A model generated the notes under the pieces. The model ran no database searches and had not been told where the DNA came from. It worked only from the letters and a program-made list of their open reading frames with translations. From Vicinamibacterales bacterium (GTDB lineage Bacteria > Acidobacteriota > Vicinamibacteria > Vicinamibacterales > UBA2999), in assembly GCA_030680175.1 (NCBI GenBank), contig JAUXWO010000025.1:1-63088 (forward strand): DNA of 63,088 nucleotides, written 5' to 3'. This document shows positions 1-8,364 of the stretch, piece after piece. How positions within the stretch are numbered: the stretch's first letter is position 1; the number at the start of each line of letters is the position of its first letter. Made by a program: the position numbers and the translations under genes.

Positions 1-10
1 AGGCGGGCGC

Positions 11-775
11 ATGATCGTCTGCCGGTCCGCCGAGGAGATCGATCGGCTCGCGCGGGTGAACGCCCTGGTGGCGCGCGTGCTTGCGGAGTTGAGGACGGTG
101 GTCGCGCCGGGCGTGACCACCGCGGACGTGGACGCCCTGGCCGAGCAGCGGCTGACCGAAGCCGGCGCGGTCCCTGCGTTCAAGGGATACCACGGGTTTC
201 CGGCCACCATCTGCGCCTCGGTGAACGAGCAGGTGGTCCACGGCATCCCGTCGGCGCGCAAGCTCGTCGAAGGCGACATCCTGTCGGTCGACCTCGGCGC
301 GAAGCTTGAGGGCTTCTACGGCGACAGCGCCGTGACCGTCCCGGTCGGGCGTATCAGCCGCGAAGCGGAGTCGCTGCTGGCGGTGACGGCCGAGGCGCTC
401 GAGGCGGCGCTGGGGGCGGTGAAGGCCGGCGCGCGCGTCTCGGATATCGGCGCCGCGGTGCAGGGGCACGTCGAGCGGCATGGGTTCTCGGTGGTGCGCG
501 AGTTCGTGGGCCACGGGATCGGCACGAAGCTCCACGAGGAGCCCCAGGTGCCGAACTACGGGCCGGGCGGCCGCGGGCCGCGCCTGGCGGAGGGGATGGT
601 CCTGGCGATCGAGCCCATGGTGAACATGGGCAAGGCGTCGGTGAAGGTCCTCGAAGACGGGTGGACGGCGGTGACGAAGGACGGGAGCCTGTCGGCCCAC
701 TTCGAACACACCGTGGTGGTGACGGCCGAGGGGTGCCGCGTGCTGACGCGGGCGCCGCAGGCGGTGGCCTCGTAG
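11..775 (+). CDS. map: Type I methionine aminopeptidase
   Basis: Cytosolic metalloprotease that removes the initiator methionine from new proteins. The 254-residue length is typical of the short type I enzyme. All metal-site motifs are visible: the His of VNEQVVHGIP, the two Asp in SVDLGAKLEGFYGDS, the His of FVGHGIGTKLHEEP, the Glu of LAIEPM and the Glu of AHFEHTVVV near the C-terminus. It opens the visible part of the spc/alpha ribosomal operon, where map normally sits between adk/secY and infA. Only five bases separate its stop from infA. The ATG lies 10 bases from the window edge, so the upstream context cannot be judged. Confidence 0.96.
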   Translation: MIVCRSAEEIDRLARVNALVARVLAELRTVVAPGVTTADVDALAEQRLTEAGAVPAFKGYHGFPATICASVNEQVVHGIPSARKLVEGDILSVDLGAKLEGFYGDSAVTVPVGRISREAESLLAVTAEALEAALGAVKAGARVSDIGAAVQGHVERHGFSVVREFVGHGIGTKLHEEPQVPNYGPGGRGPRLAEGMVLAIEPMVNMGKASVKVLEDGWTAVTKDGSLSAHFEHTVVVTAEGCRVLTRAPQAVAS

Positions 776-780
776 GGGCG

Positions 781-1011
781 ATGGCGGGCGACGACGCCCC
801 GGACCCGGCCGCGGCGCGGATGGCCGAGGGGGTGGTGGTGGCGCTGCTGCCGAGCCAGCTGGTGACGGTGGCGATCGACGCGCACCTCGTGACGGCGCAC
901 CTGGCGGGTCCGGTGCGGCGGAACTTCGTCCGGGTGCTGGTCGGAGATCGCGTGCGGGTGGCGCTGATGGCGGCCGATCGCACGCGCGGACGGATTGTCG
1001 AGAAGTTGTAG
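781..1011 (+). CDS. infA: Translation initiation factor IF-1
   Basis: Small OB-fold protein that binds the ribosomal A site during initiation with IF-2 and IF-3. The 76-residue product matches IF-1 through EGVVVALLPSQLVTVAID, VTAHLAG, RRNFVRVLVGDRVRV and the terminal RGRIVEKL. It is divergent from the common form, which has KMRKNYIRILTGDKV at the central motif. I chose the ATG at 781, just after map; an in-frame ATG at 820 would give a 63-residue protein starting closer to the usual IF-1 N-terminus, so the first 13 residues may be an extension or untranslated. Position between map and rpmJ supports the call. Confidence 0.9.
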   Translation: MAGDDAPDPAAARMAEGVVVALLPSQLVTVAIDAHLVTAHLAGPVRRNFVRVLVGDRVRVALMAADRTRGRIVEKL

Positions 1012-1026
1012 GCGAAGGGGCGAGCG

Positions 1027-1140
1027 ATGAAAGTGCGAGCGTCAGTCAAGCGGATGTGCACCAAATGCAAGGTCGTCCGCCGCCGCGGGGTGGTTCGGGT
1101 GATCTGCACGAACGCGAAGCACAAGCAGCGTCAAGGCTAG
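1027..1140 (+). CDS. rpmJ: 50S ribosomal protein L36
   Basis: A 37-residue protein starting [15 protein letters not shown] and ending AKHKQRQG. It is the zinc-ribbon form of L36: Cys11, Cys14, Cys27 and His32 form the expected C-x2-C...C-x4-H site. It stabilises 23S rRNA in the large subunit. It sits 15 bases after infA and before rpsM, the usual position in the spc/alpha operon. The last residues after the His differ slightly from the usual HKQRQG ending only in length. Confidence 0.95.
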   Translation: MKVRASVKRMCTKCKVVRRRGVVRVICTNAKHKQRQG

Positions 1141-1149
1141 AAGAATCTC

Positions 1150-1177
1150 AGATTGCAGATTGCAGATTGCAGATTGA
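1150..1177 (+). repeat. AGATTGC heptamer array (4 units)
   Basis: Three exact AGATTGC units and a fourth ending in A lie in the short rpmJ-rpsM gap. The same 7-mer recurs at 54295-54328, and in the opposite orientation (GCAATCT) at 43116-43143. The array lies upstream of a purine-rich stretch (GGAAGCGAG) that probably serves as the rpsM ribosome binding site. Confidence 0.85.
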
Positions 1178-1216
1178 AGGCTGCAGGCAATCTGAACGGG
1201 CGGAAGCGAGAAGCAT

Positions 1217-1591
1217 ATGGCACGTATTTCAGGCGTGGATCTGCCGCGGACCAAGCGAATCTCGGTCGGGCTCACTTACATCTTCGGCATCGGCGACCAT
1301 CGCGCGTCGGAGATTCTGACCGCCGCGGGCGTCGATGGCGCGGTGCGGGTGAAGGACCTGACGGAGGATGACGTGCGGAAGATCAGCCGCGTCATCGAAG
1401 AGCAGGGCCGCGTCGAGGGCGATCTCCGCAAGGAGATCTCGATGAACATCAAGCGGCTGATGGAAATCGGCAGCTATCGCGGGATGCGTCATCGCCGGAG
1501 CCTCCCCATGCACGGACAGCGGACGCGGACCAACGCGCGGACCCGCAAGGGCCCCCGCAAGGGCGCGGTTGCCAAGAAGAAGACGGTGTAA
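1217..1591 (+). CDS. rpsM: 30S ribosomal protein S13
   Basis: S13 sits in the head of the small subunit and contacts the P-site tRNA and the bridge to the 50S subunit. The 124-residue sequence begins [20 protein letters not shown] and carries the helix-hairpin-helix region and the basic tail ([28 protein letters not shown] split across the family's signature), ending AVAKKKTV. The length is normal. It is preceded by the heptamer array at 1150-1177, which is odd for a ribosomal operon, and followed by rpsK after three bases. Confidence 0.97.
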   Translation: MARISGVDLPRTKRISVGLTYIFGIGDHRASEILTAAGVDGAVRVKDLTEDDVRKISRVIEEQGRVEGDLRKEISMNIKRLMEIGSYRGMRHRRSLPMHGQRTRTNARTRKGPRKGAVAKKKTV

Positions 1592-1594
1592 GCC

Positions 1595-2014
1595 ATGGCC
1601 AAGACTGAAGGCGCGAAAGACGCGGGCAAGAAGAAGAAGACGTTCAAGAAGCGCGGCGAGAAGCGCGTGGTGCACCACGGCCTCGCGCACATCCAGGCGT
1701 CGTTCAACAACACGCTCATCACCATCACCGATGCCGACGGCAACGTCGTCTCGTGGTCGAGCGCCGGGGCGATTGGCTTCAAGGGGTCGCGCAAGGGCAC
1801 GCCCTACGCCGCGACCCAGGCCGCGATGAACGCGGCGACGACCGCCAAGTCGTTCGGGATGCGCTCCTGCGAGGTGCTCGTCAAGGGGCCGGGGTCCGGC
1901 CGCGAGTCGGCGATCCGGGCGCTGCAGAACACCGGGATCGAGGTGAAGTCGATTCGCGACGTCACGCCCATCCCGCACAACGGCTGCCGGCCGCCGAAGC
2001 GGCGGCGCGTCTAG
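1595..2014 (+). CDS. rpsK: 30S ribosomal protein S11
   Basis: S11 forms part of the 30S platform and the mRNA exit region. The 139-residue product has a Lys-rich N-terminus (about residues 1-25), then the conserved core with [36 protein letters not shown] and the C-terminal [17 protein letters not shown], which is almost invariant in bacteria. It begins three bases after the rpsM stop and clearly belongs to the same transcript. The N-terminal extension of about 10 lysine-rich residues is slightly longer than in E. coli. Confidence 0.97.
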   Translation: MAKTEGAKDAGKKKKTFKKRGEKRVVHHGLAHIQASFNNTLITITDADGNVVSWSSAGAIGFKGSRKGTPYAATQAAMNAATTAKSFGMRSCEVLVKGPGSGRESAIRALQNTGIEVKSIRDVTPIPHNGCRPPKRRRV

Positions 2015-2057
2015 CATCGGCACGAACTGCCGGAAGGGCCCAGGACGGGCGCGGCCG

Positions 2058-2092
2058 GCGAACTGCGAATAGCGAATTGCGAACAGCGAACT
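2058..2092 (+). repeat. GCGAANN heptamer array (5 units)
   Basis: Five consecutive 7-mers: GCGAACT, GCGAATA, GCGAATT, GCGAACA, GCGAACT. The array ends seven bases before the rpsD ATG, where a Shine-Dalgarno sequence would normally be. A related array (16292-16325) sits in the same position before pilT. No other purine-rich ribosome binding site is visible between the array and the start codon. Confidence 0.85.
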
Positions 2093-2099
2093 AACGACT

Positions 2100-2726
2100 A
2101 TGGCTCGATATACCGGACCCGTCTGCCGCCTCTGCCGCCGTGAAGGCATGAAGCTCTTCCTGAAGGGGGAGCGCTGCTACACGGAGAAGTGCGCGATCGA
2201 GAAGCGCAACACGCCCCCCGGCCAGCATGGCCGGATGCGGCGGGCCAAGCTGGTCGGCTACGGCCTCCAGCTTCGCGAGAAGCAGAAGGTCAAGCGCATC
2301 TACGGCGTGCTCGAGGAGCAGTTCCGCAGCTACTTCGAGACGGCCGACCGCCAGCGCGGCATCACCGGCGAGACGCTGCTGCAGCTGCTGGAGCGCCGCC
2401 TCGACAACGCCGTCTACCGCCTCGGCTTCGCGACCTCGCGCGCCCAGGCCCGCCAGCTCGTGCGCCACGGCCACTTCCAGGTCAACGGCCGCAAGGTGGA
2501 CATCCCGAGCTACTCGCTCAAGTCGGGCGACGTGGTCACGGTGCGGACCGGCAGCCAGGCGAACGCCTCCATCCTGCATGCGATGGAAGAGGTGAAGGGC
2601 CGCGGGATTCCCGAGTGGCTGCGCCGCGAGGGGGACATGGGCGGCAAGGTCGTCTCCATGCCGACCCGCGAGCAGATCAACCTGCCCGTGCAGGAACAGC
2701 TCATCGTCGAGCTCTACAGCAAGTAA
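2100..2726 (+). CDS. rpsD: 30S ribosomal protein S4
   Basis: Primary 16S rRNA-binding protein that nucleates 30S assembly and often autoregulates the alpha operon. The 208-residue product starts [16 protein letters not shown]. It is the zinc-binding form: Cys9, Cys12, Cys26 and Cys31 make a C-x2-C...C-x4-C cluster. The S4 RNA-binding domain follows ([20 protein letters not shown] to about residue 160), and the end is [11 protein letters not shown], the canonical terminus. The ATG has no clear Shine-Dalgarno sequence and is preceded by the GCGAANN array at 2058-2092. Confidence 0.97.
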   Translation: MARYTGPVCRLCRREGMKLFLKGERCYTEKCAIEKRNTPPGQHGRMRRAKLVGYGLQLREKQKVKRIYGVLEEQFRSYFETADRQRGITGETLLQLLERRLDNAVYRLGFATSRAQARQLVRHGHFQVNGRKVDIPSYSLKSGDVVTVRTGSQANASILHAMEEVKGRGIPEWLRREGDMGGKVVSMPTREQINLPVQEQLIVELYSK

Positions 2727-2870
2727 GCCCGTCGCGGCGGCGGGGTCCCCCCGCGCCGCGACTTCGCGCGCCGTCCTCCAGCAGCTCGACGGACCTGCAG
2801 CGAGCGAGGATGGTGATTATCCGCAGGTCCGGAGGCCGGTCTGCCGGCCCATCGGCGAAAGGACAGTACG

Positions 2871-3848
2871 ATGCTCTGGAAAGGTTTTCAGCGTCCCAAG
2901 CGGCTCGAGTTCGAGCGCGAGACCCTCACGGACCGGTTCGGCCGGTTCTACGCGCAGCCCTTCGAGCGCGGCTTCGGCACGACCATCGGTAATGCGGTGC
3001 GCCGCGTGCTGCTGTCGTCGATTGAAGGCGCGGCCATCACGGCGGTCAAGATCGACGGCGTCCTGCACGAGTTCTCGCCGATCCCCGGCGTGGTCGAGGA
3101 TGCGACCGACATCATCCTCAACCTGAAGCAGATCCCGCTCAAGTGCCACGTCGACTACACGAAGACGCTGTACCTGCGCGTGGACAAGGCCGGCGCGGTG
3201 CGCGCGCGCGACCTCGAGGCGGACCCGGACATCGAGATCCTCGAGCCCGACGCCCACATCGCCACGGTGGCCGAGGGCGGCAAGCTGCACCTCGAGCTGC
3301 GCGTGCGCCGCGGCCGCGGCTACGTCTCGGCCGACAAGAACTTCGACGAGGACCTCGGCATCGGCTGGATTCCGATCGACGCCGTCCACTCGCCGGTCAA
3401 GAAGGTCAACTACCTCGTCGAGGCCGCGCGCCTCGGCCAGACGACCGACTACGACAAGCTCACGATCGACGTGTGGACCAACGGGTCGGTGACGCCCCGT
3501 GACGCCGTGTCGAACGCCGCGAAGCTGATTCGCGACCACCTGAACATCTTCATCAACCTCGAAGAGGTGGACGAACTCCCGGCCGACGCGCAGAGCGAGC
3601 AGCCGCGGGCGGGTGTGGCCAACGAGCATCTCGACAAGAGCGTCGAGGAACTGGAGCTTTCGGTTCGCTCCTACAATTGCCTCAAGAACGCGAATATCCG
3701 CACCATCCGGGAGCTCGTGGCCAAGACCGAGCCGGAGATGCTGAAGACGAAGAACTTCGGTCGCAAGTCGCTGAACGAGATCAAGGAGATCCTTCAGACG
3801 ATGGGCCTCGGCCTGGGCATGCGGCTCGACGCGTCCGCGCAGGACTAG
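2871..3848 (+). CDS. rpoA: RNA polymerase alpha subunit
   Basis: Alpha subunit of RNA polymerase. The N-terminal domain (about 1-235) dimerises and scaffolds beta and beta-prime; it shows [20 protein letters not shown] and [13 protein letters not shown]. The C-terminal domain (about 255-315) binds UP elements and activators; it shows [19 protein letters not shown] and the helix-hairpin-helix [18 protein letters not shown]. The 325-residue length is normal. It follows rpsD after a 144-base gap and precedes rplQ, the standard alpha-operon order. Confidence 0.98.
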   Translation: MLWKGFQRPKRLEFERETLTDRFGRFYAQPFERGFGTTIGNAVRRVLLSSIEGAAITAVKIDGVLHEFSPIPGVVEDATDIILNLKQIPLKCHVDYTKTLYLRVDKAGAVRARDLEADPDIEILEPDAHIATVAEGGKLHLELRVRRGRGYVSADKNFDEDLGIGWIPIDAVHSPVKKVNYLVEAARLGQTTDYDKLTIDVWTNGSVTPRDAVSNAAKLIRDHLNIFINLEEVDELPADAQSEQPRAGVANEHLDKSVEELELSVRSYNCLKNANIRTIRELVAKTEPEMLKTKNFGRKSLNEIKEILQTMGLGLGMRLDASAQD

Positions 3849-3882
3849 CCGCCGGCGGGCACGACCGGACGAGGAATTCATC

Positions 3883-4482
3883 ATGAGACATCGAGTTGCA
3901 CACCGGAAGCTCGGCCGGACCACCGAGCACCGCATCGCCCTGCTGCGTAACCAGGCCGAAGCGCTCCTGCGTCACGAGCGCATCACCACGACCCTGCCCA
4001 AGGCGAAGGAGCTGCGCCCCTTCGTCGAGCGCCTGATCACGCTCGCCAAGCGCGGCGTGCAGGCCGCGGACCCGAAGGGCAAGACGCTCCACGCGCGCCG
4101 CATGGTGATGCGGGACGTCGTGAACGAGGACGTCGTCACGAAGCTGTTCGACCAGCTCGCGCCGCGTTTCATGGAGCGCCCCGGCGGCTACACGCGCATC
4201 CTCCGGCTCGGCGTTCGCCGCGGGGATGCGGCGGACGTCGCCCAGATCGAACTCGTCGGCAGCGAGTACGACCCGAGCAAGGCCGAGGCCGCGAAGGCCG
4301 CGGGCGACGGGGATGAGGGCGCGCCGAAGGCCCAGAAGAGCGTCGGTCAGCGCCTGAAGGCGGCCGCGGGCCGCATGCGCGGTGGCAAGAAGGACAGCGG
4401 CGGGGCCAAGACCAAGGCCAGCAAGCCCGCCCGCGGCGCCGCCAAGCAGACCTCGACGCCCCGCAAGGCCGGAGGCTCGTAG
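3883..4482 (+). CDS. rplQ: 50S ribosomal protein L17 with long basic tail
   Basis: L17 binds near the polypeptide exit of the large subunit. Residues 1 to about 120 are the conserved domain: [37 protein letters not shown], and [23 protein letters not shown]. From about residue 125 a low-complexity Ala/Lys/Gly-rich tail of roughly 75 residues follows, ending GGS, so the protein is 199 residues against about 120-130 in many bacteria. The GAGGAATTC stretch just before the ATG is a reasonable ribosome binding site. It is the last gene of the ribosomal operon and is followed by a GC-rich hairpin (4494-4516). Confidence 0.96.
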   Translation: MRHRVAHRKLGRTTEHRIALLRNQAEALLRHERITTTLPKAKELRPFVERLITLAKRGVQAADPKGKTLHARRMVMRDVVNEDVVTKLFDQLAPRFMERPGGYTRILRLGVRRGDAADVAQIELVGSEYDPSKAEAAKAAGDGDEGAPKAQKSVGQRLKAAAGRMRGGKKDSGGAKTKASKPARGAAKQTSTPRKAGGS

Positions 4483-4493
4483 ACCGTTCGTGT

Positions 4494-4516
4494 GCCGGGG
4501 CCCCCGGGGCCCCGGC
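4494..4516 (+). terminator. GC-rich hairpin after rplQ
   Basis: A perfect 9-bp stem, GCCGGGGCC with GGCCCCGGC, around a CCCGG loop, 11 bases after the rplQ stop. It could terminate the ribosomal operon, but there is no T-run. It closely resembles the hairpin at 14197-14224, so it may instead be a copy of a small dispersed palindrome. Confidence 0.45.
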
Positions 4517-4550
4517 GCATGGCACTGGCCGTTCTGCCCCACCAGAACCC

Positions 4551-5189
4551 GTGAGTGTGCCCCTCGACCTGCCCCGCCTCTTCGGCAGCCTCGACATCTA
4601 CGTCTTCGACCAGATCCTGCGCGGCCGCATCGCGCCCGGCATGCGTGTGCTCGACGCCGGCTGCGGCTACGGGCGGAATCTCGTATACCTGCTGCAGGCC
4701 GGCGTGGACGTCTGCGCCGTCGATGCCAACGAGGACGCGGTCGCCTCGGTTCGGGAGTTCGCCGCGGCGGTGGCGCCCCACCTGCCGGCCACGAACTTCC
4801 GTGTCGAGCCCCTCGAGGCGATGTCCTTCCCCGACGCGCACGCCGACGTCGTCCTGAGCAGCGCCGTGCTGCACTTCGCGCGCGACGAGGCGCAGTTCGA
4901 CGCGATGCTCGGCGCCTGCTGGCGCGTGCTGCGGCCGGGCGGCCTGTTCGTCAGCCGGCTGGCCTCGTCGGACGGCGTCGAGGGCATCCGGCCGGTGGCC
5001 GGGCGGGTGGGCGTGCTGCCGGACGGGTCGACGCGGTATCTGGTCGATGCGGCCTACCTGCAGGGCCTCACCGCGCGCCTCGGCGGGACGCTGGACGATC
5101 CGCTCAAGACGACCATCGTTCATGGACAGCGCGCGATGGCGACCTGGGTGGTCCGCAAGGCGCCGTCCATGGCTGCTACCATCAGCTGA
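4551..5189 (+). CDS. Class I SAM-dependent methyltransferase
   Basis: A 212-residue Rossmann-fold methyltransferase of the UbiE/Methyltransf_11 kind. Motif I, the SAM-binding loop, is VLDAGCGYGRNLVYLLQAG at about residues 33-51. An acidic residue follows in VCAVDANEDAV, and motif IV-like DVVLSSAVLHFARDEAQF and the post-motif WRVLRPGGLFVSRL come next. The substrate cannot be told from sequence. Start chosen at GTG 4551; no strong ribosome binding site is visible. The stop is one base from the carbonic anhydrase ATG, so the two are probably co-transcribed, possibly by read-through from the ribosomal operon. Confidence 0.85.
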   Translation: MSVPLDLPRLFGSLDIYVFDQILRGRIAPGMRVLDAGCGYGRNLVYLLQAGVDVCAVDANEDAVASVREFAAAVAPHLPATNFRVEPLEAMSFPDAHADVVLSSAVLHFARDEAQFDAMLGACWRVLRPGGLFVSRLASSDGVEGIRPVAGRVGVLPDGSTRYLVDAAYLQGLTARLGGTLDDPLKTTIVHGQRAMATWVVRKAPSMAATIS

Positions 5190-5190
5190 C

Positions 5191-5799
5191 ATGCGTGACG
5201 AGCTGTTTGCCCGCAACCGCGCCTGGGCGCGCGCATTGACCGAGCGCGATCCCGATTTCTTTTCCCGCCTGTCGCACCAGCATGCGCCGGAGTACCTGTG
5301 GATCGGGTGTTCTGACAGCCGGGTCCCGGCCAACGACATCGTGGGACTCCTGCCGGGGGAGCTGTTCGTGCACCGCAACGTCGCGAACGTCGTGGTGCAC
5401 GCAGACCTCAATTGCCTGTCGGTGATTCAGTTCGCGGTGGAAGTGCTGAAGGTCAAGCACATCATCGTGTGCGGCCACTACGGATGCGGCGGCGTGCGGG
5501 CGGCGGTCGACGGCGGCCAGCACGGGCTGATCGACAACTGGCTGCGCCATGTGCAGGACGTGGCGCGGCAGCACGACACGGACCTCCACGCGCAGCCGAC
5601 CTTCGACGCGCAGGTGGACCGTCTGTGCGAGCTGAATGTGATCGAGCAGGCCCGCAACGTCGCCTACACGACGGTGGTGCAGGATGCCTGGGTGCAGGGC
5701 CAGGCCGTGTCGGTCCACGGCTGGATCTACCGCGTGAGCGACGGCCTGCTGCACGACCTCGGCGTGTGCTTCACCGGCCCCTCCGACCTCGTCCGCTAG
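5191..5799 (+). CDS. can: Beta-class carbonic anhydrase
   Basis: Interconverts CO2 and bicarbonate with a zinc ion. The 202-residue protein shows the complete beta-class site: Cys40, Asp42 and Arg44 in IGCSDSRVPANDIVGL, and His96 and Cys99 in VCGHYGCGGVRAAV. Spacing matches E. coli Can (C42, D44, H98, C101). The ATG at 5191 is chosen because it gives the canonical N-terminus (MRDELFARNRAWAR). It lies one base after the methyltransferase stop. The gene ends directly against the inverted-repeat element at 5800-5997. Confidence 0.96.
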   Translation: MRDELFARNRAWARALTERDPDFFSRLSHQHAPEYLWIGCSDSRVPANDIVGLLPGELFVHRNVANVVVHADLNCLSVIQFAVEVLKVKHIIVCGHYGCGGVRAAVDGGQHGLIDNWLRHVQDVARQHDTDLHAQPTFDAQVDRLCELNVIEQARNVAYTTVVQDAWVQGQAVSVHGWIYRVSDGLLHDLGVCFTGPSDLVR

Positions 5800-5997
5800 G
5801 AGGGGTCTGGCACCGTGACATCGGAATCGCAGCAGTTTCTGCGATCTGGCGCTGTGGAAAACTGGACAGGAAGTGTTTGAAGCGGGGGGCACCCCGCAAC
5901 TCATCTCGGCCCGTTTCTCGCCTCATCCCCAGCCACTTTTCCACAGCCCAGATCGCAGAAACTGCTGCGATTCCGATGTCACGGTGCCAGACCCCTC
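5800..5997. mobile_element. Long inverted-repeat element (MITE/REPIN-like)
   Basis: Two arms of 62 and 61 bases (5800-5861 and 5937-5997) are inverted copies that differ by a single inserted base, around a 75-base centre. The arm begins GAGGGGTCTGGCACCGTG, and each arm holds its own small hairpin, ATCGCAG/CTGCGAT. The centre contains the small hairpin GCGGGG-GGCA-CCCCGC. The element exactly fills the space between the stop codons of the convergent can and EF-G-like genes. No ORF or transposase lies inside, so it would be non-autonomous. It may also act as a bidirectional terminator. Confidence 0.8.
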
Positions 5998-8094
5998 TCA
6001 GGCCTCTTCTTCGACGGCGTGGCCCCGTTCGGCCTTGGCCGCTGCGATGATCTTCGGCTGGAGGTGCGTGGGCACCTCGTCGTAGTGGGAGTACTCCATC
6101 TGGTACGACCCGCGCCCGCCGGTGACGGAGGTGAGGTGCTGCTCGTAGGTGAGCATCTCCGACATCGGCACCTGCGCGCGGATGACCGTCATGGCGCCGC
6201 GCGTGTCCATGCCGGCGATGCGTCCCCGGCGGCTGTTGAGGTCGCCCATGAGGTCGCCCGCGAAGTCGCTCGGAGCGTAGACCTCCACCGTCATCACGGG
6301 CTCGAGCAGCGTCGGCCGCGCCTTCGACATCGCATCCTTGAAGGCCAGCGAGCCGGCCGTCTTGAACGACAGCTCATTCGAGTCGACGTCGTGGTACTGC
6401 CCGTCGTACAGCGTCACGCGGATGTCCACGACGGGGCAGCCCGCAAGATAGCCGCGCAGTCGTGACTCCTGGACGCCCTTCTCGACCGCCGGGATGAACC
6501 CGCGCGGAATCGAGCCGCCGAAGATCTCGTCCACGAATTCGAACTCGCTGCCGCGGGGCAGCGGCTCCATCCGGATCTTGCAGTCGCCGAACTGGCCGTG
6601 GCCGCCGGTCTGCTTCTTGTGGCGTCCGTGGGCCTCCACCTTGGCCGTGATGGTTTCGCGGTAGGCGATGCGCGGCGGTTTGAGGTTCACCTCGACGCCG
6701 AAGCGCCGTTTCAGCTTCGCGACGGTGACCTCGATATGGAGCTGGCCCTGGCCGGCGAGCAGCAACTCACCCGTCTGCGGGTCGCGCATGTAGCGGATGG
6801 TCCCGTCCTCCTCCTCGAGGCGGTGCATCGCGGTGCTGATCTTGTCCTCGTCGCCGCGGCTCTTGGGCTCGATGGCGTACGAGAGCACGGGGTCGGGAAA
6901 TACGATGGGCGCAAACGTCAGTCCGGCGGCCTTGTCGGCCAGCGTGTCGTTGGTGCGCGTGTCCTTGAGTTTGGCCACGGCGCCGAGGTCGCCGGCCTTG
7001 ATCTCGGGCACGTTCGCGGCCGTCTTGCCCTGCATCACCATCAGGTGGCCGAGCCGCTCCGGGTTGTCGCGGGTCGCATTGCGGGCCGAGGTGTCGGCCG
7101 TGAGCGTGCCCTGGTAGACGCGGAACATCGTGATGCGCCCGGCGAACTGGTCGGCCACCGTCTTCCAGACGAACGCCGCGTACGGCGCGCCCTCGTCGGC
7201 GGCGCGCGACACGACGGCGCCGGCCTCGTCCACGGCGGTGAACGGCCGCGCCGCGGGTGAGGGGAGGTAGGCGAGGATCGCGTCGAGCACGGGCTGGACG
7301 CCGATGTTCTCGAGCCCCGACGCGCAGACCAGCGGGAAGAGGCGGCCCGCGGCCGTGGCGCTCACGAGCCCGCTGGCCAGTTCCTCCTGCGTCAACGTTC
7401 CCGCGTCGAAGAACCGCTCCATCAACTGCTCGTCGGCCTCGGCCACCATCTCGATCAGCGTGTCGCGCGCGGCGGCGGCGGCCCCGGCCATCTCCGGAGG
7501 GATGTCCCCCTCGGTCATCGTGCCCGCGCCATCGCCGCTGAAGCGGCAGGCCTTCATGCGGACGAGGTCGACGACGCCGGCAAAGGCCTTCTCCTCGCCG
7601 ATGGGCAGCTGGATCGGGATGATGGTGCGGTGGCAGGACTGGCGGAGCGACTCCAGCGTCCGTTCCAGGGAGGCGCGCTCACGGTCGAGGCGGCTCAGGA
7701 CGACGAGGCGCGGGAGGCCGAGCTCATGCGCCGCCGCCCACGCCTTCTCCGTCTGCACCTCGGCGCCGGACACGGCGTCCACGACGACCAGGGCGGCGTC
7801 GGCGACGCGCAGGCCCGAGCGGACCTCGGCGAAGAAGTTGCCGAAGCCGGGCGTATCGATGAGGTTGATCTTCTGCTTGTTCCACTCCGCGTAGGCGAGG
7901 CTGGCGGAGAGCGTGTGCTTGCGGGCGACTTCTTCGTCGTCGTAGTCGGTGACGGTGGTGCCGTCGTCGACCTTGCCCAGCCGGTTGACCATCCCGGCAT
8001 CGAAGAGCATGGCCGACACGAGCTGCGTCTTGCCGCAGCCCCCGTGACCGACGACGGCCACGTTGCGGATGCTGGCGGCGTCGTAGACCTTCAT
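5998..8094 (-). CDS. EF-G-like translational GTPase (FusA2 type)
   Basis: A 698-residue protein with the full EF-G layout: G domain, domain II, and the III-IV-V region (GHGQFGDCKIRMEPLPRG, FVDEIFGGSIPRGFIPAVEKG). It is not canonical EF-G. The P-loop is GHGGCGKT (16-23) rather than AHIDAGKT. The G3 motif is DTPGF (80-84), with Phe where the catalytic His normally is. G4 is SRLD (134-137) instead of NKMD. This places it with the secondary EF-G paralogues (FusA2 or EF-G-like); the role could be ribosome recycling, stress or something else. A good promoter lies at 8138-8166. Confidence 0.85.
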   Translation of the reverse strand: MKVYDAASIRNVAVVGHGGCGKTQLVSAMLFDAGMVNRLGKVDDGTTVTDYDDEEVARKHTLSASLAYAEWNKQKINLIDTPGFGNFFAEVRSGLRVADAALVVVDAVSGAEVQTEKAWAAAHELGLPRLVVLSRLDRERASLERTLESLRQSCHRTIIPIQLPIGEEKAFAGVVDLVRMKACRFSGDGAGTMTEGDIPPEMAGAAAAARDTLIEMVAEADEQLMERFFDAGTLTQEELASGLVSATAAGRLFPLVCASGLENIGVQPVLDAILAYLPSPAARPFTAVDEAGAVVSRAADEGAPYAAFVWKTVADQFAGRITMFRVYQGTLTADTSARNATRDNPERLGHLMVMQGKTAANVPEIKAGDLGAVAKLKDTRTNDTLADKAAGLTFAPIVFPDPVLSYAIEPKSRGDEDKISTAMHRLEEEDGTIRYMRDPQTGELLLAGQGQLHIEVTVAKLKRRFGVEVNLKPPRIAYRETITAKVEAHGRHKKQTGGHGQFGDCKIRMEPLPRGSEFEFVDEIFGGSIPRGFIPAVEKGVQESRLRGYLAGCPVVDIRVTLYDGQYHDVDSNELSFKTAGSLAFKDAMSKARPTLLEPVMTVEVYAPSDFAGDLMGDLNSRRGRIAGMDTRGAMTVIRAQVPMSEMLTYEQHLTSVTGGRGSYQMEYSHYDEVPTHLQPKIIAAAKAERGHAVEEEA

Positions 8095-8137
8095 GGCGCT
8101 ATCCTCCCGCGGGACGTGATAAAGCCGTTACAGCCGC

Positions 8138-8166
8138 ATCATATACGTGACGGTCCCCCAGGCCAA
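8138..8166 (-). promoter_or_regulatory. Sigma-70-type promoter for the EF-G-like gene
   Basis: On the minus strand, TTGGCC (8161-8166) and TATGAT (8138-8143) are separated by exactly 17 bases. The expected start of transcription is near 8131, giving a leader of about 37 bases that contains GGGAGG before the ATG at 8094. Confidence 0.6.
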
Positions 8167-8186
8167 ACCAGCACGGCCGGCGCGCG

Positions 8187-8352
8187 GACGTACAAACACG
8201 AAGGACACGAAGGCCACGAAGACATCAAGAATGCGGGGAGAAACACGTGCGGCAACGGCTCACAGCAAGCCGAGAAGCGGCAACCGCCAACCAGAGGCAC
8301 ACGCGAAACCACGGGGCCTTCGTGACCTTCGTGTCCTTCGTGTTTGTCCGTG
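8187..8352. repeat. CACGAAGG paired-arm element, copy A
   Basis: Left arm 8187-8221 reads GACGTACAAACACGAAGGACACGAAGGCCACGAAG in pieces of the 9-mer CACGAAGGN. The right arm (8318-8352) is its inverted copy with two changes. About 95 bases lie between them with no gene. This is one of six copies in the window (the others start at 24807, 28791, 42831, 52118 and 55388), all intergenic. Translated, the arms give spurious YKHEGHEGHEG or FVTFVSFVFV peptides. Confidence 0.85.
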
Positions 8353-8364
8353 ACTGCGTTGGTC

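Noticed and set aside
8187-8352. Short proteins with YKHEGHEGHEG or FVTFVSFVFV repeats
   Set aside because: They are translations of the CACGAAGG arms in several frames at each copy, with no conserved start or ribosome binding site.
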